Below are positions 35,582 through 48,385 of a stretch of 64,000 bases of DNA, piece by piece. Source of the stretch: Brasenia schreberi (taxonomy: Eukaryota > Streptophyta > Magnoliopsida > Nymphaeales > Cabombaceae); the NCBI GenBank assembly GCA_036023115.1, contig JAYKKT010000040.1, forward strand, positions 2,539,501-2,603,500, written 5' to 3'. Below the pieces are notes generated by a model that was not told the origin of the DNA, searched no databases, and saw only the letters and a list, made by a program, of their open reading frames with translations. Each line of letters begins with the position of its first letter. Positions within the stretch are counted from its first letter, which is position 1. Position numbers and translations under genes: made by a program.

Positions 35582-37700
35582 CTAACAGACCACGGATGAT
35601 CGGAAAGATGTCGCCGTTGAAAGATTCGTACAAGAAGCCCAGCGTATGATTGATTCTGTCACCATCAAATCCAGCTGCTCCAACTCTCCCAAGCCAATGG
35701 TATGGTTTCTCCGGCTATGGATTCCTGATGGCCGTGTAGCTGCTACCACTTCCCTTCGACTATCCATTTCGCTGAGCTCCCCTTTTCTTGCATCAAGGCT
35801 TTCTCTTTGACAGGCTGGTGATGAGGCAGCCATCTTCCCGAAGCTCACATCTAAATGAATGAATTGGAACATATCACCCATCAAAAAGAAGATTTGAAAC
35901 TGCTTTACATAATAGGAGGAAACTAATATGCCAAAATATTGAACATGAAAAAACAGAACCAGAGGGAAGAAATGCTTACATCTGTCAAGGGCAGTTGAAT
36001 TATCATTGTCGTTATCTGAGAAAGGAAAATGCTTCTCCTGCTCCATGTGGGTGCACGGAGTGAAGAATGCAAAGCTCGGGAATGAAGCTATTGGTGAAAC
36101 AACTTCTTGGTTGTTAGATACATGGCTCGGAAATGAAAATCCAACAGAATGGGGAGAAGTCGGAGAATCAATCAAGAAGGAAGAGAACGAAGATTTGCAG
36201 GTAAACACAGGGGAGTCCTGTAAATTACCAAAATCCCGAGTTAAAGATATGACTTTAGGGAAACAGACCCCTTCTGAAAGGAAACGCCCTTTACTCTCCA
36301 GATGTGACTCGCTATTTTTAATCCAGCAGTGATCTGCAAGTAGAAAATAATCACAATAATGGTGGTCATTCTACAAAGAGGTGAAGAATGAATTGCCAAT
36401 GCAATAACTAAAGAACAATTATGTTTGAGCAGAGTCAAACTCTATGCAGAAATGACAGTTTCCTTTCCCTATTTGTATTTACTTTGAATTTTTTTCTTTA
36501 GAGGCATCCTCACCACCATTGCATCAGAATGCCCTGCTGACAAAGCAATGCAGGCTAAAATAGGATGAGATTGGGTGCACGAGAAAAAAGTCCACATATC
36601 CTTGCAAATCTTAACCCAAATACCACAGCGAACCAACATGGCTGAATCATGAATACCATTAAAACAATCACTTTGAGCCAGCTACGCGCTACACATTTTC
36701 GTTGCCTACTCATATGAGACTTAGATGATAAAGAACTAACATACCTAGGACCTGTGCTGCAGTAAGTCTCTGGCTTGGATCTCTGCATAGCATTCCCATG
36801 ATCAAATCTTTGGCAGAACGAGATATCTGATCCCAAGGATCCAATGGGAACGAAACTTCAGCAGACCGGACTGCATCAAAAATCTTTGACTTAGTCTTCC
36901 CCCAGAATGGAGGAACCCCACTAAGAAGAATGTAGAGAATGACGCCAGCGCTCCATACATCTGCTGCTTGATTATAGCCCCCGGCAAGAACTTCTGGAGC
37001 GATATAAAATGGGCTACCAACTATTCCATGAAGACTCTGCCCTGTTGGAAGAAGTTGATCATGACATTTAGCGACAAACTAAGCAGGCACAACTACACTG
37101 TAAACTATGGACAAAAGTACCTGGTCTGATATAGGTTGCAAGACCAAAATCTGCTAATTTTATGGGTGCTGTCAGTGATGTGTTTGACAGTAGAATGTTC
37201 TCTGGTTTAAGGTCTCTGTGAACAACACCCTTGTCATGACAATACTTCACTACTTCCATAAGCGGCTTGAACAGAAGTGCAGCCTCTCTTTCAGGAAAGT
37301 GCCCATGTTTCTCTAACCGATGGAAAAGTTCACCACCTGCACATAGCTCCATAACCAAATGTACATAGTCCTCCTCCTCAAAAACTGCCTTGAGTTCCAC
37401 GATATTTGGGTGCCCTGATAATTGAGCCATTATTTCTATCTCTAGTTTGACACTACCCACATCCTCAAGTGTGACCAGTCTATCCCTTGCAATGGATTTA
37501 CATGCGAGTATCTCCCCCGTTAGCTTGTCTGAACAGGATCTGATCACCCCAAATTGGCCCCATCCCAGCTGTTCCCCAAGCAAGTATCTATCCTCCAGAT
37601 TACAAATATGTGTTGCATCCAGAATGGCCTCAGTCAAATAACGGACTTTGTAACAAATTGGCGAACATGATGAAGGACTATTGCCCTTCATAACAGCCAT
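35582..37700 (-). CDS. PEPKR2: PEPKR2-type serine/threonine kinase (CDPK/PPCK-related)
   Basis: Coding exons 37700-37121, 37041-36745, 36333-35980 and 35850-35582 join in phase into 499 residues. A complete kinase domain is present: glycine loop LGWGQFG (45-51), Lys68 in LACKSI, HRDLKPEN (161-168), DFG (184-186), APE (208-210) and the PPFWGKTKSKIFDAV stretch. This matches the plant PEP carboxylase kinase-related kinase 2 group, part of the CDPK-SnRK superfamily but without EF hands. Substrates are unknown for the group. Behind the domain lies a serine-rich tail of about 200 residues ending RSSVVC. I see no membrane segment or signal. The ATG at 37700 was chosen because it is the first in frame after the inferred leader acceptor at 37864. 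Met residues 1 and 4 are both possible starts. Two short upstream ORFs precede it (see findings). Confidence 0.85.
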
Positions 37701-39382
37701 TACAAATCCTACAGCTCCAAATACATAGAGAAGCTGCTTTATATTGACCCAGAATGGAAAAACCAATAGATCTCTTATAGGCCCCAGCGGTAAACAGATT
37801 TGGTCAACCGAGTCAGCTTTCTTCCAATATGTATCATCTGTTGCTCGGGTGAAGCATTTAAACCTGGTAAAAAGAAAAGAAATTAGATCCAATGAATTTG
37901 AAACCCATATTGCTCCTTAATGCACTGCTTACCTAGTTAGATCAGGAAGCCACAAGGAGCACTCGCAGATATAGTGCACCAACCTTTACAATGTAAAATT
38001 GGGTGAGATCCAAAACCTGGTGGTTCTGTGAGAGGAGAGTCACATCAGATGGCCTCTCAGTCCTGGACACATTTAGTCCGCAAGTGCTTTAGACGGTGAA
38101 CTCTACAACAAGATATAAATAAAGAAAATAACGAACTTGTTCCATTTTTATTTTAATATCAAGCTTAGAATTAACTCCAAACTCCTTGCCTAAAAAACTG
38201 CCACTTTTGCACATTCAGCGATCTCATTCTACCAAAAGTAAGTGTCAGAACAGGGAGATAAACAGATATATGTGAGGTGCGGATAGGCACCCACGCAATG
38301 GCTTGAGAGGGAGGGAATAAAAGAGGGAGTTTCCCTTCCACAGGTTTTTGTTTTTGTTGTTAAAAGTCTTAAAGCATGATCATCCGAAAGGATAACACAT
38401 TTGTCAACAAGACAAGGAGAAATTGGAAGGTACTACAAATAATCGATATGATACCCAATCTCCGTATCAAACACAGGCATCTAAAAGGTAAAACGAAGAT
38501 GATGAACCTAAATATTCCACAAATATTCAACAGGGGCCTTCATACGATAAGCTCCTCACAATCACTACACCCCAGGAAGAAGGAACATTTCAAGGACAAA
38601 AAAGAAAAGAAAATGCACCAATATACAACACGATTCATATCTTTCTCAAACTTAGGACAACTAAAGCAGGAATCTTCACTCCAAACATAGCCCTAAAAAT
38701 CAGTTCACTGAACAGAGGGAGACTGCAATCATCACATGGAACAACAAGAATGGAAATCGAGGCACCGAGTTTCCCCAACGAACCCCATAATTCTCACCCG
38801 CCACACCATAAGATCAGTACGGTACCAAAAGACGCCAACAAATCAGGACGCAAACTACCATGAAAGTCGAACTGAATACAGAAATCTAGTTGATAGCTGA
38901 AACCCAGAAACCCAACAAAATCCGATCTTCCGTTCAAAAACATCGCGGACCAGCAAACAGAATCTAAACAAAAATTTGATAAAGGGTCTTCCATACCCAA
39001 CACACCGTTAGGATTCAACCTAGATCGCCAGACAGCAAAACCACATAATTAAAACCATTTAACAAGAAAACCGGAAATCACCTCAAACAATCAAAACTAT
39101 AGACCCCCATAAAAGAAACATCACCGAAGATCGGGAAGATCACCCCAAATTTCCCTAATTCAACTAGATCTCTCTATCACAACCACAACAATAACTTCCA
39201 CATTTCTATATCTATATCCCACCTTCAAAATACTAACAAAGATCAGACCCAGTTCAACCGAAAACAACAAATGAAAGAGGTTTTCTGACACCAACCAAAC
39301 AAAACAGGTTGAAACACTAAGAAACAAAATAACAATTTAGAGAAAACATAAACCCAGAAAATAAAGAAGGAAAGAGACGTAC

Positions 39383-39450
39383 CTTCGAAAAGAGGACAAG
39401 AGAGAACACCGTGCAGCTCCCTCTTTGGTGCTCTGAACGGGAAAAAATAG
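39383..39450 (-). promoter_or_regulatory. probable 5' leader exon of the kinase gene
   Basis: On the minus strand a donor GAAG|GTACGT at 39383/39382 closes a pyrimidine-containing leader stretch. It pairs with an acceptor (ttaccag) at 37864 to give a leader intron of about 1.5 kb. The 5' end is not fixed. The SINE at 39495-39600 lies immediately upstream. Confidence 0.5.
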
Positions 39451-39494
39451 ATTCACATGAAAGATGTGGTGACTCTTAAACCTTTTTCCTTTTT

Positions 39495-39600
39495 CTTACA
39501 AAGGGAGGCCGAAACACACATGCACCTCCCGGGAATCGAACTCCCAACCAGCAGAATTACGTCCTGCCAGCTAAGCTAACGCTCTTGCTGCTGCGTCTCT
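39495..39600 (-). mobile_element. tRNA-derived SINE upstream of the kinase gene
   Basis: On the minus strand: gcgttagcttagctggcagg (A box), gggagttcgattcccggg (B box), then aggtgcatgtgtgtttcggc and 'ctccctttg'. The B box is nearly perfect. It belongs with the copies at 17840 and 22396 and lies within about 50-150 bases of the inferred transcription start. Confidence 0.65.
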
Positions 39601-40501
39601 CAAACCTAGAGACTCTCGTTTCTTTATTGGAAGCGGTGAACTAATTTAACCTCATTATGTAAAGATTGTTTGTTAGTGATCAAAACACAGATTTTCTAAA
39701 TTAAACTTCAACGTAACGAATGAAAGAACGAGAATGAATTGAACGTCATTTTGGAGCTTTTTACTCATTTAAATGCCTGAGAAATGGTGATGTAAATGAG
39801 GTGGGTGGGATTTAGTCAACGTATGCATGTTGTGGTCTCCCATCCATCGATTGCTTTAACTTGGAATGAGATCTACGGCGGAATATGTTAGTGTATCATG
39901 TATGGGTTATGACTGTGGAGAGATTATGGGGTTTAATTCAAGGTTAAATAATGGGAAATGCGGCGATAATAGGTCTTCCCTGATTGGCCGGGAGAGAGTC
40001 CAAGAAAAAGATAATAATAAATTATAAGTATTAATTAATTTCAGCATGGAGTGGGGACATGTTTTGCTCTATTTAAGAGCACATGCAAGCACTTTTTTCT
40101 TAAAAATAGAAAATTTATTTTTCCAACTTAATGATAAAAAAGTGTGCTCGAGTGCAAGCTGGTGGATTTTATTGGTATATGGGTTGTGTTTTGCAGTTAG
40201 TGTCATAAAACAAGCCGAGCTGCTCGTGTTCGTGGGTTTGCAGCTGATTCTGATGGCCTAATATATAGCGAGCCGAATATGAGCTGGGTGGAGCCGAATA
40301 GCGAGCAGCTTATGTTGTTTTGGGGCCTGGTCAAAATGCGAATAGGTGAGGAGAAAGAGGAAAATAGGGAAAGGTGAAAGGGAAAGGAAGCTTCGGGTAC
40401 AAGCAAAGGCTCCTTCTCTTTGCCGGATGAAACAGGATGGAAGCATGCTGGATACCCAGTAGACCATTCTCAAATTGATCAACTCCACATTAGAAAATGA
40501 C

Positions 40502-40549
<48 letters not shown>

Positions 40550-42320
40550 AAAAGCCTTGCCCAACAAATATAAGAGAGTTATATATATATATGTCACTAT
40601 ATATATATATCATTATATATAGTGGGATATATCCCTTTATAATATATAGATATGTATATATATATATATGAGAAATACTAGCATATATATATGACCAAAT
40701 ATATATGTGGTTATATATATATGTATATCTGAATATATATGCATCATGAGTGGTATATCCATGTATAAGTATATATATGTTTACAAAATAAACTTTTTTG
40801 AATTAAAAAATGTTATGTATATGTATATATGTGTATATATTGTTAAAAGCCGGGTATGTCACTCTCTCCTCTCTTTCCACTCATGCAGGTGAAACCAACA
40901 CCTCTCCCCTTATGATACCTATCGAGCCATGCAAAACAAGAAAGAGAGATTAGTACCAATGGCTCAAAAGTTGGGGTATATATATACCAACACACCAAAG
41001 TTATTTGTAAGTTATTTGTTTGAATGAAAACTTTTTTAATTTTAAAAAGTAAAAAGTATGTATATTTTTATATTTTTTAAATTTAATTATGAAATGCTTA
41101 ATCTTTTGATCGAATAGTCTGAATTTGGTGTATAAGTACACCACTCATTCATGATGCACCATCTCTCTATATATATATAAAGAGAGAACTTGTTTATGTG
41201 CTAACACACTTAAAATGTTAACATATCCAAACAAATCTCAACCACCTAAGATAATCAAAAAATTCAAGTTACTAAGACTCAATTAAAATGGAAAACATAT
41301 TTAAATTCAACTCAAGTCTACTCACAAAAACAAACTACTTTTTTCTTTTTGAACTTAAGTTTCAATCATCCATCACCATCCATCACCTAAGACGAATGGT
41401 TGAAATTTTATTTGAATATACTAGTATCTAAGTGTGTTAGCATATACAAAGTTATTTTTCTGTTATATATATTATATAACCTTATTTGTTGTGTTAATTC
41501 CAGTAACCATGCTCACATCTTTTCAGTTGCATCTGCAATAGGTGTTTAAAATGTCAGTTTTGGTCGAGTACGTATATGTGATCGATCAACTTAAACTTTT
41601 TTAGAAAATATGATAAGAGCATAACATAGTTAAGCAAATTTTACACTTATAGACCTTAATTTTTTAATATTTTAGGAGAGAACATGAGGTTTTCACTAAT
41701 GAATTAAGAACTTGAAATTTCAATTTTTCATTAGACCTAATAGCTAATATTAGTTTTTCATACGTTTTGAAAGGACCTCATATTCCTATTTGATTAACAA
41801 TACAAACCTTAGATTCCTATTTGATTAACAACGAAAACCTCATATATCCCTTATAAAGTCTAATAAATTAAGATCTCAAGATATAAAATTTAGGAAAATA
41901 CAAGGTACTTTTGTGAAATTTTCTCCTTTTTTTTACGGGTGTATGCGTGTTTCTTCCAGTGGACACGAATATGGACTCTTGGGTTGTGTTGATGTTGGGT
42001 TTTCTTCTCGTGGCTTATAATGCTAACCTTCCTCAGAGGTAAAGTTGTGTCTACAGAAGAAGAATGCATATAGTTGTCCTTAAATAAGAGATTCTCTAGT
42101 GCATATATTGCAAGTGGTCAATTTTGAAGCCCACTATAAACCAACTTATGCATCAAAACGGGACAATATAAATTTCATCATTAGGCAAAGAATGCAGACC
42201 TACATTCTTTTTCAATTCCTTAAATCTTCCCGAACACTCCAATTCATAAGTTTTTCTATGAGATGGTGGATGATATTTATGCTAATTTAAGAACAAAAAT
42301 TACAATTTAAAACTATGAAC
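39601..42320. other. non-genic; (AT)n and a fold-back element
   Basis: No gene is supported. The stretch holds (CT)n(AT)n at about 40501-40545, an interrupted AT-rich block to 40860, the fold-back element at 41187-41453, and AT-rich sequence otherwise. Confidence 0.5.
41187..41453. mobile_element. fold-back MITE with long inverted ends
   Basis: The left end aacttgtttatgtgctaac and 'acactta' finds its inverted partner at the right end (taagtgtgttagcatatacaaagtt on the plus strand, split here by small differences). The arms are about 30-40 bases. Both flanks are AT-rich (atatatata on the left, ctgttatatat on the right). No coding capacity is present. A diverged relative is at about 54168-54365. 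Confidence 0.6.
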
Positions 42321-42410
42321 GCTTGGTTGCTTCAAGTGGTTTGGTACTTGCTCTCCTTAAGCAAACTGTCACGAGTTCAAGCCTTGTGAATGAAGAAAAC
42401 CAGCACCAGG
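42321..42410 (+). mobile_element. Au-type SINE, 3'-truncated
   Basis: Cttggttgcttcaagtggtt, then ctccttaagcaaactgtcac, gagttcaagccttgtgaatg and aagaaaaccagc match the first half of the copy at 25113-25302. The second half is missing. Confidence 0.6.
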
Positions 42411-44946
42411 AATAGGTAAGGCAAACAGGTTAGTGTTGCTTCAATTTCAAGCCAAATTGAGCAATGAATAATATTCCACAAAACATCTAGCCAGCAATTT
42501 GATGGAAAGAGTGCTGAAAAGTCACAAATCAATTTTTGCCAGTGAAAGCGATGCGCACAATCAAGTTGATAAGCACACACACACACACACGCTTTCAAAT
42601 AACAGCAATTTGGACATCCAATTGATAGGAAAGGACAAAAGAGAACTTTGGAACTTAATGATAAAATGAGGTCTCTCTCCCAAATTCGAGAAATCTTTCT
42701 ACAAACTATCTCAAAAGAGGAGCAAACCTTTCTCAGGATCAATGAGAATTGGAAGAAACTAAAAGCAATTGGAACAACCAAGTAAAGATGCTAAATCAAT
42801 CGTTTGTGTAGTAGAACAGACTCAACAGTGATAAGTAACCTTTTTATGCAAGATAATGAAAGAAGGGGAGATGACAATATGCTCTAGAACCATACTGTTT
42901 AAGCACATAAAGTTGATCAAAGAACTCGAGCTACCACACCGTCACAAATGTTTTTGCCAATTCAAGAGTAGGTTTTTCAGAGAAGCTGGGCAATCATTTG
43001 ATCTGTCCCTTGTCCAATAAGTTCCAACTCAAAGGCATGCATGATACTTTGATCTCTTAAGCTTCATTAAACATGCATGCGTTCATGTCAATCAATAGCA
43101 AATCTCTTTCTCCTTTATTGGCAATGCTGTGATTACAGAGATCCCCTAGCAGATACAAGGCACCTCAGTTCTTCGGGTGTGTTTGATAAATAGTACTGGG
43201 CCAGCAATATAAGCACTGCGGGTCTAGTTCCATTACTTTCAAAATGCCACCCCAACCGGTGGGCCGTTGGAACTGGGCCTGCAGTACCTGTGCTGTTTGC
43301 CTGGTAATAGTTATCAAACACACACTTGAACTTCCGGCTTCAGGTAAGCTCAAACCAATGCTCTACCATTAGACCAGACCAGATGTTGAGACAAGTGTTC
43401 TTCGAGTTCCAGCCACACAGAAACTATGTGAAGGGAATATTTACAGATTGGGAATATGAGTTGGAAGTTGAGTCATATACAGAGATACGGTAAGGACACC
43501 AAAGTGGCCGAATCTTTAGGCAATGTTGACAGTGAGTATGCCAATGGAGATCTTGTAAGAGGAAATTTATGTATATGCTTTTGAATTCTAAGATGGATTT
43601 CGGTGGAAAATCATAGAACATTATCATCCAACCAAACCAAGGCTCTCCTTGCATTAAGTGAGTTCTTCTATACAGATTCTTAGCCATCTTAGAGCTCGAT
43701 CTTGTGCCATATTAGCATTTAACTCCATAAAAGAAGAAAGATCGTGCATTTGGCCAGTGTAGAACTCCGCAGGGCCTTCTAATCTTGGACTCTACAACAA
43801 TCTCATCCAACCATTAACAAGTAAAAGAAAATGAAATGGCTAATTCGAATAAGATAAATAGCTCAATGTCTCACTAACTATGCCCAGGAAGGTCTCGGAT
43901 CTACATAGAGCATGGTGAGGTTTCCGCCCTACCTGAACTTTGCGACGATAAGAAAATTTATATGCCACCTGTGGGCTATTGTGCATGGTTTGCCCCACCC
44001 TGGAAAATTTTGGAGGCTATTCACCTCACTATGGAACAAAATTTTTAGATTGGCCACTTGGTCAGATGTGCTATGGCCCCTTACAGGTTTAGGTTTCATT
44101 TTCTAATAAGTTGTGTAGGCACAAACATGCAGGAGAATCAGATGCAATGGGAATGGAAAATGAGTGCATGCCAGTGCGCACTTTTGATGTCCTTTTGTCC
44201 TCATATTCCTTTTGACTTTATCAATGATTTAGGAAGTTTTAAGAAACAAACAGAGCAGTACATTTACACACACACACACATACAGAGGGGACCAACATAT
44301 TTGCTTAGTTTTTATGATGAGAAGAGAAGAAGAGTTTTTATTGGAACCTACTTTTCATACGGTCCATTTAAAGCTCCATCTGTGAAATGATAAGTTTCAG
44401 AGAAATGAGATTTGGATTCTCAATTGACATACATGAAAAAGTAATGTTTAATTCAAAAAGTGATGCGCTTGAAATCCAAATCTATTTTCGCTCATATCTA
44501 AACATAAAAATTCATTTCTCTATACTGTACATATAGTAAGCATATTATCAGAGTTTAGATTCAGTTGTCATCAGTTCATCTTTGTCCAGTGGAAGACAAA
44601 TAAGCAGAGCAGTTTGTCAATGACTTTATCAGCAATCAGTACAGTGAACTCATTTTCTGAAGTTGGTCATGAATGAACAAGGAATTCATCTTCGAACTTA
44701 TTTCTATGATAGCATGTAACACATACTGGTCATAACAGTCTTATATACTGATCAGCAACCTACATGAAATAAGAAGAAACTGGAAGCCACCCCTCAAATA
44801 TCTTCCTCCCTCACTTGTTTTTCTTCTCAAACACGAAGCAACCAAACGATGTATAGATTGCAAAGTGTCCATTGATTTATGAATAATACAATAGATGAAT
44901 TATTGAAAGTTTGGATAATTGCAACCTCTATTAGAAGGTGATTCAA
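42411..44946. other. non-genic flank of the dehydrogenase cluster
   Basis: No gene is supported. It contains a small (AC)n run (42575-42590), the MITE candidate at 43177-43323, a tRNA-like minus-strand stretch near 43340-43385 (ggtctaatggtagagcattg) and AT-rich sequence. The last part is the 3' flank of the dehydrogenase gene that ends at 44947. Confidence 0.5.
43177..43323. mobile_element. MITE candidate, 147 bp
   Basis: The ends gtgtgtttgat and atcaaacacac are perfect 11-base inverted repeats. The match continues imperfectly inwards (aaatagtactgggc against ctggtaatagtt). The interior is GC-richer than the surroundings. No target duplication is visible at the edges I chose. Confidence 0.6.
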
Positions 44947-47329
44947 CTACAGATTGAACATCACCTTGATAGCATTACCACCTCGTGCGCTGGTCTCAAA
45001 GGCTTCCTCTATCTCTGCCTGTGAGAATCCAAACCTATGAGTTATCAATGGCTTCACATCAATCTTTCCGCTCCTCAAAAACTCGATGCACAGTGGCCAA
45101 GTGTTCTTGTATCGAAATACACCAACGACATCTACCTCCCTACATGCAATGACCAAACAATATCATCAGTATAAAGTATGGGCTTTTCCTGGATAAGAGT
45201 GCGACAAGTTCGTGCACTTCCCTTCTGATGAGGCAGCGGCTAATATAAAAAGTAAGGAAAGCAAACCCACCTTGCAGCAGCAGGTGTAAGAGGAAGAGTC
45301 ATATCGTTATGCCCCATACCCACAAGGCAAACTTTACCACCGGCACGGGTAGCCCTGAGGGCAGTTGCCATTGTCTTTGTAAAACCTGCACAGTCAAAAG
45401 TTATGTCGACCTCTTCTGCCATGGCGCCCTGTATCTGAGCAACTTCTTGATCCACATCCTGTCAAAGCGACATTTTTCTTAATTGCTTGATAGGATACAA
45501 GTTTGCAACACGATCTTGTTGGTTATTTGTAGGAAAGTAGATAAATTAGCCTGCAAAAAGCAATTTTCACCTGAGTACCAGTAGAAACTTTAATACAATG
45601 GTCTGCACCAATGGATTTGGCAACAGCTAGCCTTTTCTCATCTACATCCACTATAACAATTCGTGGAGCACCGAAAGCTCGAGCAGCAAGAAGGGTCATG
45701 AGGCCAATAGGGCCAGCACTCATGATCAAGACATTTGTTTCAGGACCAGTATCAGCACGTCGACAAGCATGTACACCAACACTTAGCGGCTCACACATTG
45801 CACCTTCCTCTAAGCTGACATTGTCAGGCAGCTTAAAACACAAATCAGCTGGATGTACAATCTGCAACCATGTTCAATTAGTTTAGTTTTCCAAGTTACA
45901 TCGTGATCTTATAAACTAGAAACTAAACCAAATCCGTGGAAACCTGATTAGCCAAAGAACCATGCACTGGAGGTGTGGCAAAAAACTTCATATCTGCGCA
46001 CAGATTGTATCGACCCCCTTTACAGTGATTACAACGCCAGCAACTGATTCCTGGTTCTATGGCCACCCGATCGCCCACCACCAAATTGTGGACCTCACTA
46101 CCCACTTCCTCAATCACTCCAGCACATTCATGTCCAATAACCATTGGCTCCTTAACCACAAAGTGTGCACATCGCAATGTCTGCGAAAGAAAGATTTGGT
46201 GATCCATTTATGTCAATCCTCTAGAAATAGTAGCCTCTTTTACAAAGTCGAACAATAGTAGACATGGTATTTCATGATTAAAAATAGACGTCTGCATTTG
46301 AGAAAACAACGTGAATCATATTCCACAAGATATACTGGAAAATGGTAACAGAGGCGATTTTGAGAATCCTTTTGACACAACGTCGTAACGAATGGGGAAC
46401 GATCGAAAGGGAGATCACTTGGGGAGTTTTATATAGGAGACCTGGAACAGGGCATAGTCCATATGACATACTCCTGGTGATCCGCAAATTAGTAGTCACT
46501 TCTCATGATAATGAAAGAGAAGAAAGATAACTCTTCTATCTGCAAATACATGCTGTTTATTATGGATGGCCATCAGAAGAAAGGAGCAACCGCCGTCGAG
46601 TATCAACTGTTCTACAATGAATTATGAATTTCTAAATTTTCATTCACAATTTGCGGCAACCATGCGGTCGAGGAAAGGGGAGAAAGAAAAGGAAGTAGGA
46701 AACAAAAAAACGACCAGCTCGTTGAGAACTGAAGAGGGTGTGCAATATGTAAAAGAAGTATAACCAATATCTGTAATACTGGCAGGCATATACTTGCCAC
46801 TCTGAAAGAAACCAAGATTTCAAGCCCCAAAGACTTATAAAGAGATCTCATAAATGTCTTCATGACGAGATTTTGTCATGAAATCAGACTTGAAACCAAC
46901 ACCCACAAAAACAAATTACATATTCAGACCTTCAAGTAGTGAACATCACTTCCACAGATACCCACGGCTTTCATCCTCACTCTAACATCATGGGGACCTA
47001 AAAGGAACAAACAAAAGCATTAAATCCTAGACATTGACACAAGCATCATTGAATCACTACAACCATCAGGAACACAAAACAGGAAACACGGATCAATGCT
47101 CCCTTTTCTGGACAATCAAATAAACAAGAAACTCCAAACGATATGAGAATTCCATTAACTGAATGAAGAATTCGATCTAGAGAGAGATTGAGGAGGGGAA
47201 ATGAGAATTACCAACTGGTGGGAGTTTGAAGGGTTGGATTTTGAGGGTATTTACGGCAACAAGCCACGCTGCCATGTTTTCCTCCTGCACCTCTTCTGTG
47301 ATATCATGAGACATGCCTCCCTTCCCCAT
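44947..47329 (-). CDS. SDH: sorbitol (L-iditol) dehydrogenase, copy A
   Basis: Six exons: 47329-47212, 46997-46930, 46180-45944, 45861-45571, 45458-45271 and 45139-44947. They join in phase into 364 residues, exactly the usual plant length. The product is a zinc- and NAD-dependent medium-chain dehydrogenase that oxidises sorbitol to fructose and related polyols, probably in the cytosol. Seen directly: catalytic zinc ligands Cys54 (GICGSD), His79 and Glu80 (GHECAG), and Glu165 (CEPLSV). Structural zinc cysteines are 109, 112, 115 and 123 (CWRCNHC and YNLC). The NAD-binding acidic residue lies in [11 protein letters not shown]. The start MGKGGMSH matches the known plant N-terminus. One oddity: the nucleotide-binding turn reads SAGPIG (189-194), with Ser in place of the usual first Gly. 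All introns are GT-AG. A paralogue lies 1.06 kb upstream on the same strand. Confidence 0.93.
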
Positions 47330-47406
47330 CTGTGTCTGTCTCTGTCTCTGCCGGATGGCTGGTGGAGGCAAGAACCACTTTATCCAGGCTCTTGGCCGAA
47401 TATATG

Positions 47407-47414
47407 ATTATATA
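47407..47414 (-). promoter_or_regulatory. TATA box of dehydrogenase copy A
   Basis: On the minus strand TATATAAT stands about 80 bases before the ATG at 47329, leaving a leader of roughly 50 bases. Confidence 0.5.
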
Positions 47415-48385
47415 TTCCCAAAGGAGCTAATCAGCTGATTTATGGGAATCGTAAAATTGTTGACGAATTGTTGGATAGATACATGCGGCTTCTTGTCCTC
47501 ATCTGCAAGGGGCGCTGCATATCCATCCGTAGATTGATGGCATGCAGTAAAGTTGGTGGGTCCACATAGTCTTTTGCTTTAAAATACTGTTATTTTGGAT
47601 AATTCTTTGTTTTTTCACCTGCAGAACCACGTTGTGCGAGTCAGGGAGCCCAGTCAGGTGAGCTAACGCTCTGGGCACGAATCGTTTATCCAGAAATTCC
47701 GTCCCACAATAAATGTTTGCTCGGTGGTAGAGCGTTGGACCCTCTGCAATAGGTCGTTCTCAATTGTGGCTCGTATATGACAAACCCTGAATAGAAAGAA
47801 GGTGCTGCCAAATGAGGGTAAGATGACGGTGTTTGCTGCTCAGGCTATACCGGTTATTTATCGAGCTCACTGGTCGAGTACTTTCACTCCAAAGACGAAC
47901 AGGGTCAAGCGATCCCCGAAACGGTGTGGATGTAACAATAGATCCGTAGGTGAGCTTCCCGCTATGAGCAGGTCTGGAGAAGCGAGAACGTTGACTCTAA
48001 TGGAGAATCCAATTCCCCCAAAAACCTAAAGCTTCCCCTCGTCGATGGAGGGTGAGTCGCATCAATCGCAAACAAGTGAGCTCGATATAATATATACAAG
48101 AAACTTATGAGAATAAACTTCACTATTCAGTTTTAAGAGCATGAAACATAGGAATATCAGGATGTGCTGATGGTGCCTCCGAGTAATGAAAGCGTAGAGA
48201 GCACATCCAAGCTTATTAACGTACAGAATGCAACAGAAAAATAGTACCCACGAACATACATACAACTTGATCGATGGAGCTATCCACCTTTTATTCTTTG
48301 AACTATTGTCCTATGAAGAACTTTCGATATTGGATATGAATGAATCGTCGTTACAGATGCTGCATTGGGGCATTCAGTCGATCCG
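47415..48385. other. spacer between the two dehydrogenase genes
   Basis: It holds the promoter of copy A and the 3' flank of copy B. A tRNA-like stretch at 47715-47760 (gctcggtggtagagcg, then tctgcaataggtcg) looks like a SINE head. A GC-richer block at about 47800-48050 has no supported frame. Confidence 0.5.

Noticed and set aside
37701..37863. Kinase start upstream of 37700
   Set aside because: The frame stays open upstream but has no ATG within the exon. The only earlier ATG in frame lies in the inferred leader intron.
43424..43687. Minus-strand frame of 87 codons
   Set aside because: No motif is recognised, and the neighbouring sequence resembles dispersed repeat wording. A coding role cannot be supported.
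47715..47760. A functional tRNA gene
   Set aside because: A tRNA-like head is visible, but acceptor and T arms do not pair. The other tRNA-like stretches (185-240, 22396-22517, 39495-39600) also lack a complete cloverleaf and share SINE tails.
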